Assembly: GCF_000003605.2 (NCBI RefSeq)
Contig: NW_003117034.1
Span: 1 to 35,970, forward strand
DNA from: Saccoglossus kowalevskii
Taxonomy: Eukaryota; Hemichordata; Enteropneusta; Harrimaniidae
Reading direction: 5' to 3'
Length of the DNA: 35,970 bases
The position numbers were made by a program, and so were the translations under genes. Below the pieces are notes generated by a model. That model did not search any database, was not told where the DNA came from, and worked only from the letters and a program-made list of their open reading frames with translations. Positions within the stretch are counted from its first letter, which is position 1, and each line of letters opens with the position of its first letter. Shown here one piece after another: positions 23,186 to 34,885 of this stretch.

Positions 23186-23596
23186 ACATATCTTGGAGTA
23201 AGACTACGGTAATTTAACATCAATTCACGAAATATTTATTCAAATTTTCGAACTTTTAACTATGGGACTTGTTAATACGATATCACAGGTAACAATCCCG
23301 AATGAAACTACCAATTTTGCAATCGCTTTTAACAACTTTGTAAGCAGTTTGTTGTCAACTTTTCGGTGACTGTTTTGATAATCTGCTTATATGTGAGGCA
23401 TTCTCGTAACATTTACATAATGTTTTCGACATTTAACTGCGGGGTTGTCATGATAATGACTTAGGCTATATTTACAAGCAACTCCGCCAACATTTCTTTC
23501 GTTTTTCCCAATTTTGCTCACTGTTTTCTAACATTCTACTGTCAACGCACGTAAATATCCATACGCTGCTTTCAACTGGCTTTCATTAAATGTGTC
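22650..23596 (+). repeat. Monomer 25 (beta to gamma), 947 bp
   Basis: The first part copies monomer 13 (AACTTGAAACCC, AATGAAGAA). Near 23,190 there is one extra base (ACATATCTTGG). Beyond this the copy is gamma (CAAATTTTCG, AATACGATATC, CCAATTTTGC, CTCGTAACATTTACATAATG). Confidence 0.95.
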
Positions 23597-24536
23597 GACT
23601 TTACAACTGCGCGTTTCTATATGCCAACAACTTAGGTCATTTATACAAATATATCAACCAACTTTGCAATACTTTGCACTACTTTGCAATGACTTTGAAC
23701 AACTTCGCACAGTGCGTTGACAATTTAAAACATACTACGTGCCGATAGCATCAACCACTTGTAATTGAAAATTAGAAGGAATTTCGAAACTGTCCATTAG
23801 TTAAAAAGTTACAAAAATGCACGATTTTCTTCTATATAGGATTGACATCACAGGAAGAAAAAATGCAGAAATGTTGCCGTATATCTTTTACATGTTTGTT
23901 ATGAAACAAAACAAGTGAATCAACAGGTAGTTTACTCGGGGAGTCTCCCATGCAAGTACTAACCACGCCCGATTGTGCTTTACTTTAAACATTTATCAGT
24001 CACCTTACCACACAACTGCATAGATCATTATAAATTAAGACGAATTCTTGGCTATTTCAGATTTTGTGATGTTTTAAAATCGATATCGCTTCCACAAGTA
24101 TCTTCTAGAATTGACCTATGACCTCTACATACTTGGAGTAAGACTACGGTAATTTGAGATCAATTCACGAAATATTTATTCACATTTTCGAACTTTTAAC
24201 TATGGGACTTGTTAATACGATATCACAGGTAACAATCCAGAATGAAACTACTAACTTTTCAATCGCTTTTAACAACTTTGTAAGCAGTTTGTTGTCAACT
24301 TTTCGGTGACTGTTTTGATAATCTGCTTATATGTGAGGCATTCTCGGAACATTTACTTAATGTTTTCGACATTTAACTGCGGGGTTGTCATGATAATGAC
24401 TTAGGTTATATTTACAAGCAACTCCGCCAACATTTCTTTCGTTTTTCCCAATTTTGCTCGCTGTTTTCTGACATTCTACTGTCAACGCACGTAAATATCT
24501 ATACGCTGCTTTCAACTGGCTTTCATTAAATGTGTC
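23597..24536 (+). repeat. Monomer 26 (gamma-1), 940 bp
   Basis: Gamma-1 marks (ATCAACCAACTTTGC, ACTTTGCACTACTTTGC, GATAGCATC). ACTTCGCACAGTGCG near 23,702 recurs at the right edge of the window. TTTTACATG and CAACAGGTAG are shared with monomers 35 and 36. Confidence 0.95.
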
Positions 24537-25110
24537 GACTTTACAAGTGCGCGTTGCTATATGCCAGCAACTTAGGTCATTTATACAAATAAATCTACCA
24601 ACTTTGCAATAATTTGCACAACTTTGCAATGACTTTGAACAACTTTGCACGGTGCATTAACAACTTAAAACCCGCTACGTGCCGACAGCATCAACCACTT
24701 GTAATTGAAAATTAGAAGGAATTTCGAAACTGTCCATTAGTTAAAATGTTACAAAAATGCACGATTTTTTTCTATATAGGATTGACATCACAGGAAGAAA
24801 AAATGAAGAAATTTTGCCGTATATCTTTTCCATATTTGTCATGAAACAAAGCAATTGATTCAACAGCTCGTTACCTCGGGGAGTCTCGCATGCAAGTACT
24901 AACCACGCCCGATTGTGCTTCACTTTAAACATTTATCGTTCAGCTAACCACACAACTGCATAGATCATTAGAAATTAAGACGAATTCGCGGCTATTTCAG
25001 ATTTTGTGATGTTTTAAAATCGATATCGCTTCCACAAGTATCTTCTAGAATTGACCTATGACCTCTACATACTTGGAGTAAGACTACGGTAATTTAACAT
25101 CAATTCACGA
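24000..25110 (+). repeat. Segmental copy of 34,349-35,459 (offset 10,349 bp)
   Basis: The second half of monomer 26 and most of monomer 27 match monomers 37-38. TTATAAATTAAG, CAGCAACTTAG, CCCGCTACG and the rare GTCTCGCATG are shared. A few differences exist, such as AATTTGAGATC versus AATTTAACATC near 24,153. The offset is about 11 monomers. Confidence 0.85.
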
Positions 25111-25476
25111 AATATTTATTCACATTTTCGAACATTTAACTATGGGACTTGTTAATATGATATCACAGGTAACAATCCCGAATGAAACTACCAACTTTGC
25201 AATCGCTTTTAACAACTTTGTAAGCAGTTTGTTGTCAACTTTTCGGTGACTGTTTTGATAATCTGCTTATATGTGAGGCATTTTCGGAACATTTACTTAA
25301 TGTGTTCCACATTTAACTGTGGGGTTGTCATGATAATGACTTAGATTATATTTACAAGCAACTCCGCCAACATTTCTTTCGTTTTTCCCAACTTTGCTCG
25401 CTGTTTTCTAACATTCTACAGTCAACTCACATGAATATCTATACGCTGCTTTCAACTGGCTTTCATTAAATTTGTC
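24537..25476 (+). repeat. Monomer 27 (gamma-2, beta-prime 3' end), 940 bp
   Basis: Gamma-2 marks (TGCCAGCAACT, CCCGCTACG, TTAAAATGTTAC, AATGAAGAAATTTT). The rare GTCTCGCATG near 24,882 is shared only with monomer 38, at +10,349 bp. It switches to beta-prime after the core. Confidence 0.95.
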
Positions 25477-26423
25477 AACTTTACAACTGAGCGTTTCTAT
25501 ATGCCAACAACTTAGGTCATTTATACAAATAAATCTACCAACTTTGCAATAATTTGCATAATTTTGCAATGGCTTTGAACAACTTTGCACGGTGAGTTTA
25601 ACAACTTAAAACCAACTACGTGCCGACAGCATCAACCACTTGTAATTGAAAATTAGAAGGAATTTCGAAAATGTCCATTAGTTTAGTTAAAAAAGTTACA
25701 ACAGTGCACGACATTCTGCTATAAATGATTGACATTACAGGAAGAAAAAATGCAAAAATGTTGCCCTATCTCTTTTCCATGTTTTTCATGAAAAAAAACA
25801 ATTGAATCAACAGCTCGTTTACTCGGGGAGTCTCCCATGCAAGTACTAACCACGACCGATTGTGCTTTACATTAAACATTTATGGGTCACCTAACCACGC
25901 AACTGCATAGATCATTAGAAATTAAGACGAATTCGCGGCTATTTCAGGTTTTGTGATGTTTTAAAATCGATATCGCTTCCACAAGTATCTTCTAGAATTG
26001 ACCTATGACCTCTACATACTTTGAGTAAGACTACGGTAATTTAACATCAATTCACGAAATATTTATTCACATTTTCGAACATTTAACTATGGGACTTGTT
26101 AATATGATATCACAGGTAACAATCCCGAATGAAACTACCAACTTTGCAATCGCTTTTAACAACTTTGTAAGCAGTTTGTTGTCAACTTTTCGGTGACTGT
26201 TTTGATAATCTGCTTATATGTGAGGCATTTTCGGAACATTTACTTAATGTGTTCCACATTTAACTGTGAGGTTGTCATGATAATGACTTAGATTATATTT
26301 ACAAGCAACTCCGCCAACATTTCTTTCGTTTTTCCCAACTTTGCTCGCTGTTTTCTAACATTCTACAGTCAACTCACATGAATATCTATACGCTGCTTTC
26401 AACTGGCTTTCATTAAATTTGTC
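25477..26423 (+). repeat. Monomer 28 (beta-prime), 947 bp
   Basis: Beta-prime body followed by a beta-prime 3' end, the only place where two beta-prime units are adjacent. Private changes are TGCATAATTTTGC near 25,555, CACGACCGATTG near 25,851 and CTGTGAGGTTG near 26,263. Confidence 0.95.
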
Positions 26424-27365
26424 AACTTTACAACTGAGCGTTTCTATATGCCAACAACTTAGGTCATTTATACAAATAAATCTACCAACTTTGCAATAAT
26501 TTGCACAATTTTGCAATGGCTTTCAACAACTTTGCACGGTGAGTTTAACAACTTAAAACCAACTACGTGTCGACAGCATCAACCACTTGTAATTGAAAAT
26601 TAGAAGGAATTTCGAAAATGTCCATTAGTTTAGTTAAAAAAGTTACAACAGTGCACGACATTCTGCTATAAATGATTGACATTACAGGAAGAAAAAATGC
26701 AAAAATGTTGCCCTATCTCTTTTCCATGTTTTTCATGAAAAAAAACAATTGAATCAACAGCTCGTTTACTCGGGGAGTCTCCCATGCAAGTACTAACCAC
26801 GCCCGATTGTGCTTTACATTAAACTTTTATGGGTCACCTAACCACGCAACTGCATAGATCATTAGAAATTAAGACGAATTCGCGGCTATTTCAGGTTTTG
26901 TGATGTTTAAAATCGATATCGCTTCCACAAGTATCTTCTAGAATTGACCTATGACCTCTACATACTTTGAGTAAGACTACGGTAATTTACATCATTCACG
27001 AAATATTTATCACATTTTCGAACATTTAACTATGGGACTTGTAATATGATATCACAGGTAACAATCCCGAATGAAACTACCAACTTTGCAATCGCTTTTA
27101 ACAACTTTGTAAGCAGTTTGTTGTCAACTTTTCGGTGACTGTTTTGATAATCTGCTTATATGTGAGGCATTCTCGTAACATCTACATAATGTTTTCGACA
27201 TTTAACTGCGGGGTTGTCATGATAATGACTTAGGCTATATTTACAAGCAACTCCGCCAACATTTCTTTCGTTTTTCCCAATTTTGCTCGCTGTTTTCTAA
27301 CATTCTACTGTCAACGCACGTAAATATCTATACACTGCTTTCAACTGGCTTTCATTAAATGTGTC
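26424..27365 (+). repeat. Monomer 29 (beta-prime to gamma, indel cluster), 942 bp
   Basis: Beta-prime body. Five single-base losses in 26,905-27,045 (GATGTTTAAAA, ATTTACATCATTC, TTTATCAC, CTTGTAATATG) give 942 instead of 947 bp. It becomes gamma by about 27,170. Confidence 0.95.
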
Positions 27366-28305
27366 GACTTTACAACTGCGCGTTTCTATATGCCAACAAC
27401 TTAGGTCATTTATACAAATATATCAACCAACTTTGCAATACTTTGCACTACTTTGCAATGACTTTGAACAACTTTGCACGGTGCGTTGACAATTTAAAAC
27501 ATACTACGTGCCGATAGCATCAACCACTTGTAATTGAAAATTAGAAGGAATTTCGAAACTGTCCATTAGTTAAAAAGTTACAAAAATGCACGATTTTCTT
27601 CTATATAGGATTGACATCACAGGACGAAAAAATGCAGAAATGTTGCCGCATATCTTTCCCATGTTTGTCATGAAACAAAACAATTGAATCAACAGGTCGT
27701 TTACTCGGGTAGTCTCCCATGCAATTACTAACCACGCCCGATTGTGCTTTACTTTAAACTTTTATCAGTCACCTTACCACACAACTGCATAGATCATTAG
27801 AAATTAAGACGAATTCTTGGCTATTTCAGATTTTGTGATGTTTTAAAATCGATATCGCTTCCACAAGTATCTTCTAGAATTGACCTATGACCTCTACATA
27901 CTTGGAGTAAGACTACGGTAATTTAACATCAATTCACGAAATATTTATTCACATTTTCGAACTTTTAACTATGGGACTTGTTAATACGATATCACAGGTA
28001 ACAATCCAGAATGAAACTACCAACTTTTCAATCGCTTTTAACAACTTTGTAAGCAGTTTGTTGTCAACTTTTCGGTGACTGTTTTGATAATCTGCTTATA
28101 TGTGAGGCATTCTCGTAACATTTACATAATGTTTTCGACATTTAACAGCGGGGTTGTGATGATAATGACTTAGGTTATATTTACAAGCAACTCCGCCAAC
28201 ATTTCTTTCGTTTTTCCCAATTTTGCTCGCTGTTTTCTAACATTCTACTGTCAACGCGCGTAAATATCTATACGCTGCTTTCAACTGGCTTTCATTAAAT
28301 GTGTC
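27366..28305 (+). repeat. Monomer 30 (gamma-1), 940 bp
   Basis: Gamma-1 copy with private AGGACGAAAA near 27,622, CTCGGGTAGTC near 27,705 and GCAATTACTAACC near 27,721. It opens the regular 1,880-bp dimer tract. Confidence 0.95.
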
Positions 28306-29245
28306 GACTTTACAACTGCGCGTTTCTATATGCCAGTAACTGAGGTCATTTATACAAATAAATCTACCAACTTTGCAATAATTTGCACAACTTTGCAATG
28401 ACTTTGAACAACTTTGCACGGTGCGTTAACAACTTAAAACCAGCTACGTGCCGACAGCATCAACCACTTGTAATTGAAAATTAGAAGGAATTTCGAAACT
28501 GTCCATTAGTTAAAATGTTACAAAAATGCACGATTTTTTTCTATATAGGATTGACATCACAGGAAGAAAAATTGAAGAAATTTTGCCGTATATCTTTTCC
28601 ATATTTGTCATGAAACAAAGCAATTGATTCAACAGCTCGTTACCTCGGGGAGTCTCCCATGCAAGTACTAACCACGCCCGATTGTGCTTTACTTTAAACA
28701 TTTACCAGTCACCTTACCACACAACTGCATAGATCATTAGAAATTAATACGAATTCTTGGCTATTTCAGATTTTGTGATGTTTTAAAATCGATATCGCTT
28801 CCACAAGTATCTTCTAGAATTGACCTATGACCTCTACATACTTGGAGTAAGACTACGGTAATTTAACATCACTTCACGAAATATTTATTCACATTTTCGA
28901 ACTTTTAACTATGGGACTTGTTAATACGATAACACAGGTAACAATCCAGAATGAAACTACCAACTTTTCAATCGCTTTTAACAACTTTGTAAGCAGTTTG
29001 TTGTCAACTTTTCGGTGACTGTTTTGATAATCTGCTTATATGTGAGGCATTCTCGTAACATTTACATAATGTTTTCGACATTTAACTGCGGGGTTGTCAT
29101 GATAATGACTTAGGCTATATTTACAAGCAACTCCGCCAACATTTCTTTCGTTTTTCCCAATTTTGCTCGCTGTTTTCTAACATTCTACTGTCAACGCACG
29201 TAAATATCTATACGCTGCTTTCAACTGGCTTTCATTAAATGTGTC
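28306..29245 (+). repeat. Monomer 31 (gamma-2), 940 bp
   Basis: Gamma-2 copy with private CCAGTAACTGAGGTC near 28,333 and AAATTGAAGAAATTTT near 28,568. GTTGTGATGATAATG, which alters the GTCAT dyad, lies upstream near 28,154, in monomer 30. Confidence 0.94.
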
Positions 29246-30185
29246 GACTTTACAACTGCGCGTTTCTATATGCCAACAACTTAGGTCATTTATACAAATA
29301 TATCAACCAACTTTGCAATACTTTGCACTACTTTGCAATGACTTTGAACAACTTTGCACGGTGCGTTGACAATTTAAAACACACTACGTGCCGATAGCAT
29401 CAACCACTTGTAATTGAAAATTAGAAGGAAATTCGAAACTGTCCATTAGTTAAAAAGTTACAAAAATGCACGATTTTCTTCTATATAGGATTGACATCAC
29501 AGGAAGAAAAAATGCAGAAATGTTGCCGCATATCTTTCCCATGTTTGTCATGAAACAAAACAATTGAATCAACAGGTCGTTTACTCGGGGAGTCTCCCAT
29601 GCAAGTACTAACCACGCCCGATTGTGCTTTACTTTAAACATTTATCAGTCACCTTACCACACAACTGCGTAGATCGTTTCAAATTAAGACGAATTCTTGG
29701 CTATTTCAGATTTTGTGATGTTTTAAAATCGATATCGCTTCCACAAGTATCTTCTAGAATTGACCTATGACCTCTACATACTTGGAGTAAGACTACGGTA
29801 ATTTAACATCAATTCACGAAATATTTATTCAAATTTTCGAACTTTTAACTATGGGACTTGTTAATACGATATCACAGGTAACAATCCCGAATGAAACTAC
29901 CAATTTTGCAATCGCTTTTAACAACTTTGTAAGCAGTTTGTTGTCAACTTTTCGGTGACTGTTTTGATAATCTGCTTATATGTGAGGCATTCTCGTAACA
30001 TTTACATAATGTTTTCTACATTTAACTGCGGGGTTGTCATGATAATGACTTAGGCTATATTTACAAGCAACTCCGCCAACATTTCTTTCGTTTTTCCCAA
30101 TTTTGCTCACTGTTTTCTAACATTCTACTGTCAACGCACGTAAATATCTATACGCTGCTTTCAACTGGCTTTCATTAAATGTGTC
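29246..30185 (+). repeat. Monomer 32 (gamma-1), 940 bp
   Basis: Gamma-1 copy. GATCGTTTCAAATT near 29,672 is shared with monomer 34, exactly 1,880 bp downstream. Confidence 0.95.
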
Positions 30186-31125
30186 GACTTTACAACTGCG
30201 CGTTTCTATATGCCAACAACTTAGGTCATTTATACAAATATATCAACCAACTTTGCAATAATTTGCACAACTTTGCAATGACTTTGAACAACTTTGCACG
30301 GTGCATTAACAACTTAAAACCCGCTACGTGCCGACAGCATCAACCACTTGTAATTGAAAATTAGAAGGAATTTCGAAACTGTCCATTAGTTAAAATGTTA
30401 CAAAAATGCACGATTTTTTTCTATATAGGATTGACATCACAGGAAGAAAAAATGAAGAAATTTTGCCGTATATCTTTTCCATATTTGTCATGAAACAAAG
30501 CAATTGATTCAACAGCTCGTTACCTCGGGGAGTCTCCCATGCAAGTACTAACCACGCCCGATTGTGCTTTACTTTAAACATTTATCGTTCAGCTAACCAC
30601 ACAACTGCATAGATCATTAGAAATTAAGACGAGTTCGCGGCTATTTCAGATTTTGTGATGTTTTCAAATCGATATCGTTTCCACAAGTATCTTCTAGAAT
30701 TGACCTGTGACCTCTACATACTTGGAGTAAGACTACGGTAATTTAACATCAATTCACGAAATATGTATTCACATTTTCGAACTTTTAACTATGGGATTTG
30801 TAAATATGATATCACAGGTAACAATCCCGAATGAAACTACCAACTTTGCAATCGCTTTTAACAACTTTGTAAGCAGTTTGTTGTCAACTTTTCGGTGACT
30901 GTTTTGATAATCTGCTTATATGTGAGGCATTCTCGTAACATTTACATAATGTTTTCGACATTTAACTGCGGGGTTGTCATGATAATGACTTAGGCTATAT
31001 TTACAAGCAACTCCGCCAACATTTCTTTCGTTTTTCCCAATTTTGCTCGCTGTTTTCTAACATTCTACTGTCAACGCACGTAAATATCTATACGCTGCTT
31101 TCAACTGGCTTTCATTAAATGTGTC
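30186..31125 (+). repeat. Monomer 33 (gamma-2 with monomer-2-like middle), 940 bp
   Basis: Gamma-2 front. From about 30,590 it has ATCGTTCAGCTAACC, GAGTTCGCGG and TTTTCAAATCG, as in monomer 2. Private changes are ATCGTTTCC, TGACCTGTGACC (the DR1 spacer changes but the half-sites stay) and GGGATTTGTAAATATG. Confidence 0.95.
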
Positions 31126-32065
31126 GACTTTACAACTGCGCGTTTCTATATGCCAACAACTTAGGTCATTTATACAAATATATCAACCAACTTTGCAATA
31201 CTTTGCACTACTTTGCAATGACTTTGAACAACTTTGCACGGTGCGTTGACAATTTAAAACATACTACGTGCCGATAGCATCAACCACTTGTAATTGAAAA
31301 TTAGAAGGAATTTCGAAACTGTCCATTAGTTAAAAAGTTACAAAAATGCACGATTTTCTTCTATATAGGATTGACATCACAGGAAGAAAAAATGCAGAAA
31401 TGTTGCCGCATATCTTTCCCATGTTTGTCATGAAACAAAGCAATTGAATCAACAGGTCGTTTACTCGGGGAGTCTCCCATGCAAGTACTAACCACGCCCG
31501 ATTGTGCTTTACTTTAAACATTTATCAGTCACCTTACCACACAACTGCATAGATCGTTTCAAATTAAGACGAATTCTTGGCTATTTCAGATTTTGTGATG
31601 TTTTAAAATCGATATCGCTTCCACAAGTGTCTTCTAGAATTGACCTATGACCTCTACATACTTGGAGTAAGACTACGGTAATTTAACATCAATTCACGAA
31701 ATATTTATTCAAATTTTCGAACTTTTAACTATGGGACTTGTTAATACGATATCACAGGTAACAATCCCGAATGAAACTACCAATTTTGCAATCGCTTTTA
31801 ACAACTTTGTAAGCAGTTTGTTGTCAACTTTTCGGTGACTGTTTTGATAATCTGCTTATATGTGAGGCATTCTCGTAACATTTACATAAATTTTTCGACA
31901 TTTAACTGCGGGGTTGTCATGATAATGACTTAGGCTATATTTACAAGCAACTCCGCCAACATTTCTTTCGTTTTTCCCAATTTTGCTCACTGTTTTCTAA
32001 CATTCTACTGTCAACGCACGTAAATATCTATACGCTGCTTTCAACTGGCTTTCATTAAATGTGTC
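31126..32065 (+). repeat. Monomer 34 (gamma-1), 940 bp
   Basis: Gamma-1 copy, partner of monomer 32 at +1,880 bp. Private changes are CAAGTGTCTTC near 31,624 and CATAAATTTTTCG near 31,885. Confidence 0.95.
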
Positions 32066-33005
32066 GACTTTACAACTGCGCGTTTCTATATGCCAACAAC
32101 TTAGGTCATTTATACAAATATATCAACCAACTTTGCAATACTTTGCACTACTTTGCAATGACTTTGAACAACTTTGCACAGTGCGTTGACAATTTAAAAC
32201 ATACTACGTGCCGATAGCATCAACCACTTGTAATTGAAAATTAGAAGGAATTTCGAAACTGTCCATTAGTTAAAAAGTTACAAAAATGCACGATTTTCTT
32301 CTATATAGGATTGACATCACAGGAAGAAAAAATGCAGAAATGTTGCCGTATATCTTTTACATGTTTGTCATGAAACAAAACAATTGAATCAACAGGTAGT
32401 TTACTCGGGGAGTCTCCCATGCAAGTACTAACCACGCCCGATTGTGCTTTACTTTAAACATTTATCAGTCACCTTACCACACAACTGCATAGATCATTAT
32501 AAATTAAGACGAATTCTTGGCTATTTCAGATTTTGTGATGTTTTAAAATCGATATCGCTTCCACAAGTATCTTCTAGAATTGACCTATGACCTCTACATA
32601 CTTGGAGTAAGACTACGGTAATTTAACATCAATTCACGAAATATTTATTCACATTTTCGAACTTTTAACTATGGGACTTGTTAATACGATATCACAGGTA
32701 ACAATCCAGAATGAAACTACCAACTTTTCAATCGCTTTTAACAACTTTGTAAGCAGTTTGTTGTCAACTTTTCGGTGACTGTTTTGATAATCTGCTTATA
32801 TGTGAGGCATTCTCGGAACATTTACTTAATGTTTTCAACATTTAACTGCGGGGTTGTCATGATAATGACTTAGGTTATATTTACAAACAACTCCGCCAAC
32901 ATTTCTTTCGTTTTTCCCAATTTTGCTCGCTGTTTTCTAACATTCTACTGTCAACGCACGTGAATATCTATACGCTGCTTTCAACTGGCTTTCATTAAAT
33001 TGGTC
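32066..33005 (+). repeat. Monomer 35 (gamma-1), 940 bp
   Basis: A second consecutive gamma-1 copy, which breaks the strict alternation. TTTTACATG, CAACAGGTAG and GCACAGTGCG are shared with monomer 26. The 3' part returns to CACGTG (GCACGTGAATATC). Confidence 0.95.
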
Positions 33006-33945
33006 GACTTTACAACTGCGCGTTTCTATATGCCAACAACTTAGGTCATTCTTACAAATATATCTACCAACTTTGCAATAATTTGCACAACTTTGCAATG
33101 ACTTTGAACAAATTTGCACGGGGCGTTAACAACTTAAAACCCACTACGTGCCGACAGCATCAACCACTTGTAATTGAAAATTAGAAGGAATTTCGAAACT
33201 GTCCATTAGTTAAAAAGTTACAAAAATGCACGATTTTCTTCTATATAGGATTGACATCACAGGAAGAAAAAATGCAGAAATGTTGCCGTATATCTTTTAC
33301 ATGTTTGTCATGAAACAAAACAATTGAATCAACAGGTAGTTTACTCGGGGAGTCTCCCATGCAAGTACTAACCACGCCCAATTGCGCTTTACTTTCAACA
33401 TTTATCAGTCACCTAACCACACAACTGCATAGATCATTAGAAATTAAGACGAATTCTTTGCTATTTTAGATTTTGTGATGTTTTAAAATCGATATCGCTT
33501 CCACAAGTATCTTCTAGAATTGACCTATAACCTCTACATACTTGGAGTAAGACTACGGTAATTTAACATCAATTCATGAAATATTTATTCACATTTTCGA
33601 ACTTTTAACTATGGGACTTGTTAATATGATATCACAGGTAACAATCCCGAATGAAACTACCAATTTTGCAATCGCTTTTAACAACTTTGTAAGCAGTTTG
33701 TTGCCAACTTTTCGGCGACTGTTTTGATAATCTGCTTATATATGAGGCATTCTCGGAACATTTACTTAATGTTTTCGATATTTAACTGCGGGGTTGTCAT
33801 GATAATGACTTAGGCTATATTTACAAGCAACTCCGCCAACATTTCTTTCGTTTTTCCCAATTTTGCTCGCTGTTTTCTAACATTCTACTGTCAACGCACG
33901 TAAATATATATACGCTGCTTTCAACTGGCTTTCATTAAATGTGTC
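33006..33945 (+). repeat. Monomer 36 (gamma-2/gamma-1 mosaic), 940 bp
   Basis: The front resembles gamma-2 (GTTAACAACTTAAAACCC, GACAGCATC). The variable segment is of the monomer 26/35 type. Many private changes include TTGGTCGAC, CATTCTTACAAAT, CACGGGGCG, TATAACCTC (broken DR1) and TTGCCAACTTTTCGGCG. By eye it is the most diverged gamma copy. Confidence 0.95.
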
Positions 33946-34885
33946 GACTTTACAACTGCGCGTTTCTATATGCCAACAACTTAGGTCATTTATACAAATA
34001 TATCAACCAACTTTGCAATGCTTTGCACTACTTTGCAATGACTTTGAACAACTTTGCACGGTGCGTTGACAATTTAAAACATACTACGTGCTGATAGCAT
34101 CAACCACTTGTAATTGGAATTTAGAAGGAATTTCGAAACTGTCCATTAGTTAAAAAGTTACAAAAATGCACGATTTTCTTCTATATAGGATTGACATCAC
34201 AGGAAGAAAAAATGCAGAAATGTTGCCGCATATCTTTCCCATGTTTGTCATGAAACAAAACAATTGAATCAACAGGTCGTTTACTCGGGGAGTCTCCCAT
34301 GCAAGTACTAACCACGCCCGATTGTGCTTTACTTTAAACATTTATCAGTCACCTTACCACACAACTGTATAGATCATTATAAATTAAGACGAATTCTTGG
34401 CTATTTCAGATTTTGTGATGTTTTAAAATCGATATCGCTTCCACAAGTATCTTCTAGAATTGACCTATGACCTCTACATACTTGGAGTAAGACTACGGTA
34501 ATTTAACATCAATTCACGAAATATTTATTCACATTTTCGAACTTTTAACTATGGGACTTGTTAATACGATATCACAGGTAACAATCCAGAATGAAACTAC
34601 CAACTTTTCAATCGCTTTTAACAACTTTGTAAGCAGTTTGTTGTCAACTTTTCGGTGACTGTTTTGATAATCTGCTTATATGTGAGGCATTCTCGTAACA
34701 TTTATATAATGTTTTCGACATTTAACTGCGGGGTTGTCATGATAATGACTTAGGTTATATTTACAAGCAACTCCGCCAACATTTCTTTCGTTTTTCCCAA
34801 TTTTGCTCGCTGTTTTCTGACATTCTACTGTCAACGCACGTAAATATCTATACGCTGCTTTCAACTGGCTTTCATTAAATGTGTC
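33946..34885 (+). repeat. Monomer 37 (gamma-1), 940 bp
   Basis: Gamma-1 copy with private GCAATGCTTTGC near 34,014, GTGCTGATAGC near 34,088 and TTGGAATTTAG near 34,114. The second half parallels monomer 26 at -10,349 bp. Confidence 0.95.

Larger units (their letters stand above)
27366..31125 (+). repeat. Gamma-1/gamma-2 dimer higher-order repeat, 1,880 bp
   Basis: Monomers 30-33 alternate gamma-1, gamma-2, gamma-1, gamma-2, each exactly 940 bp, giving two dimers of 1,880 bp. Monomer 34 continues the phase. Alternation then lapses (35 is gamma-1, 36 is mosaic) and resumes with 37-38. Monomers 26-27 are an isolated dimer of the same kind. Confidence 0.9.
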
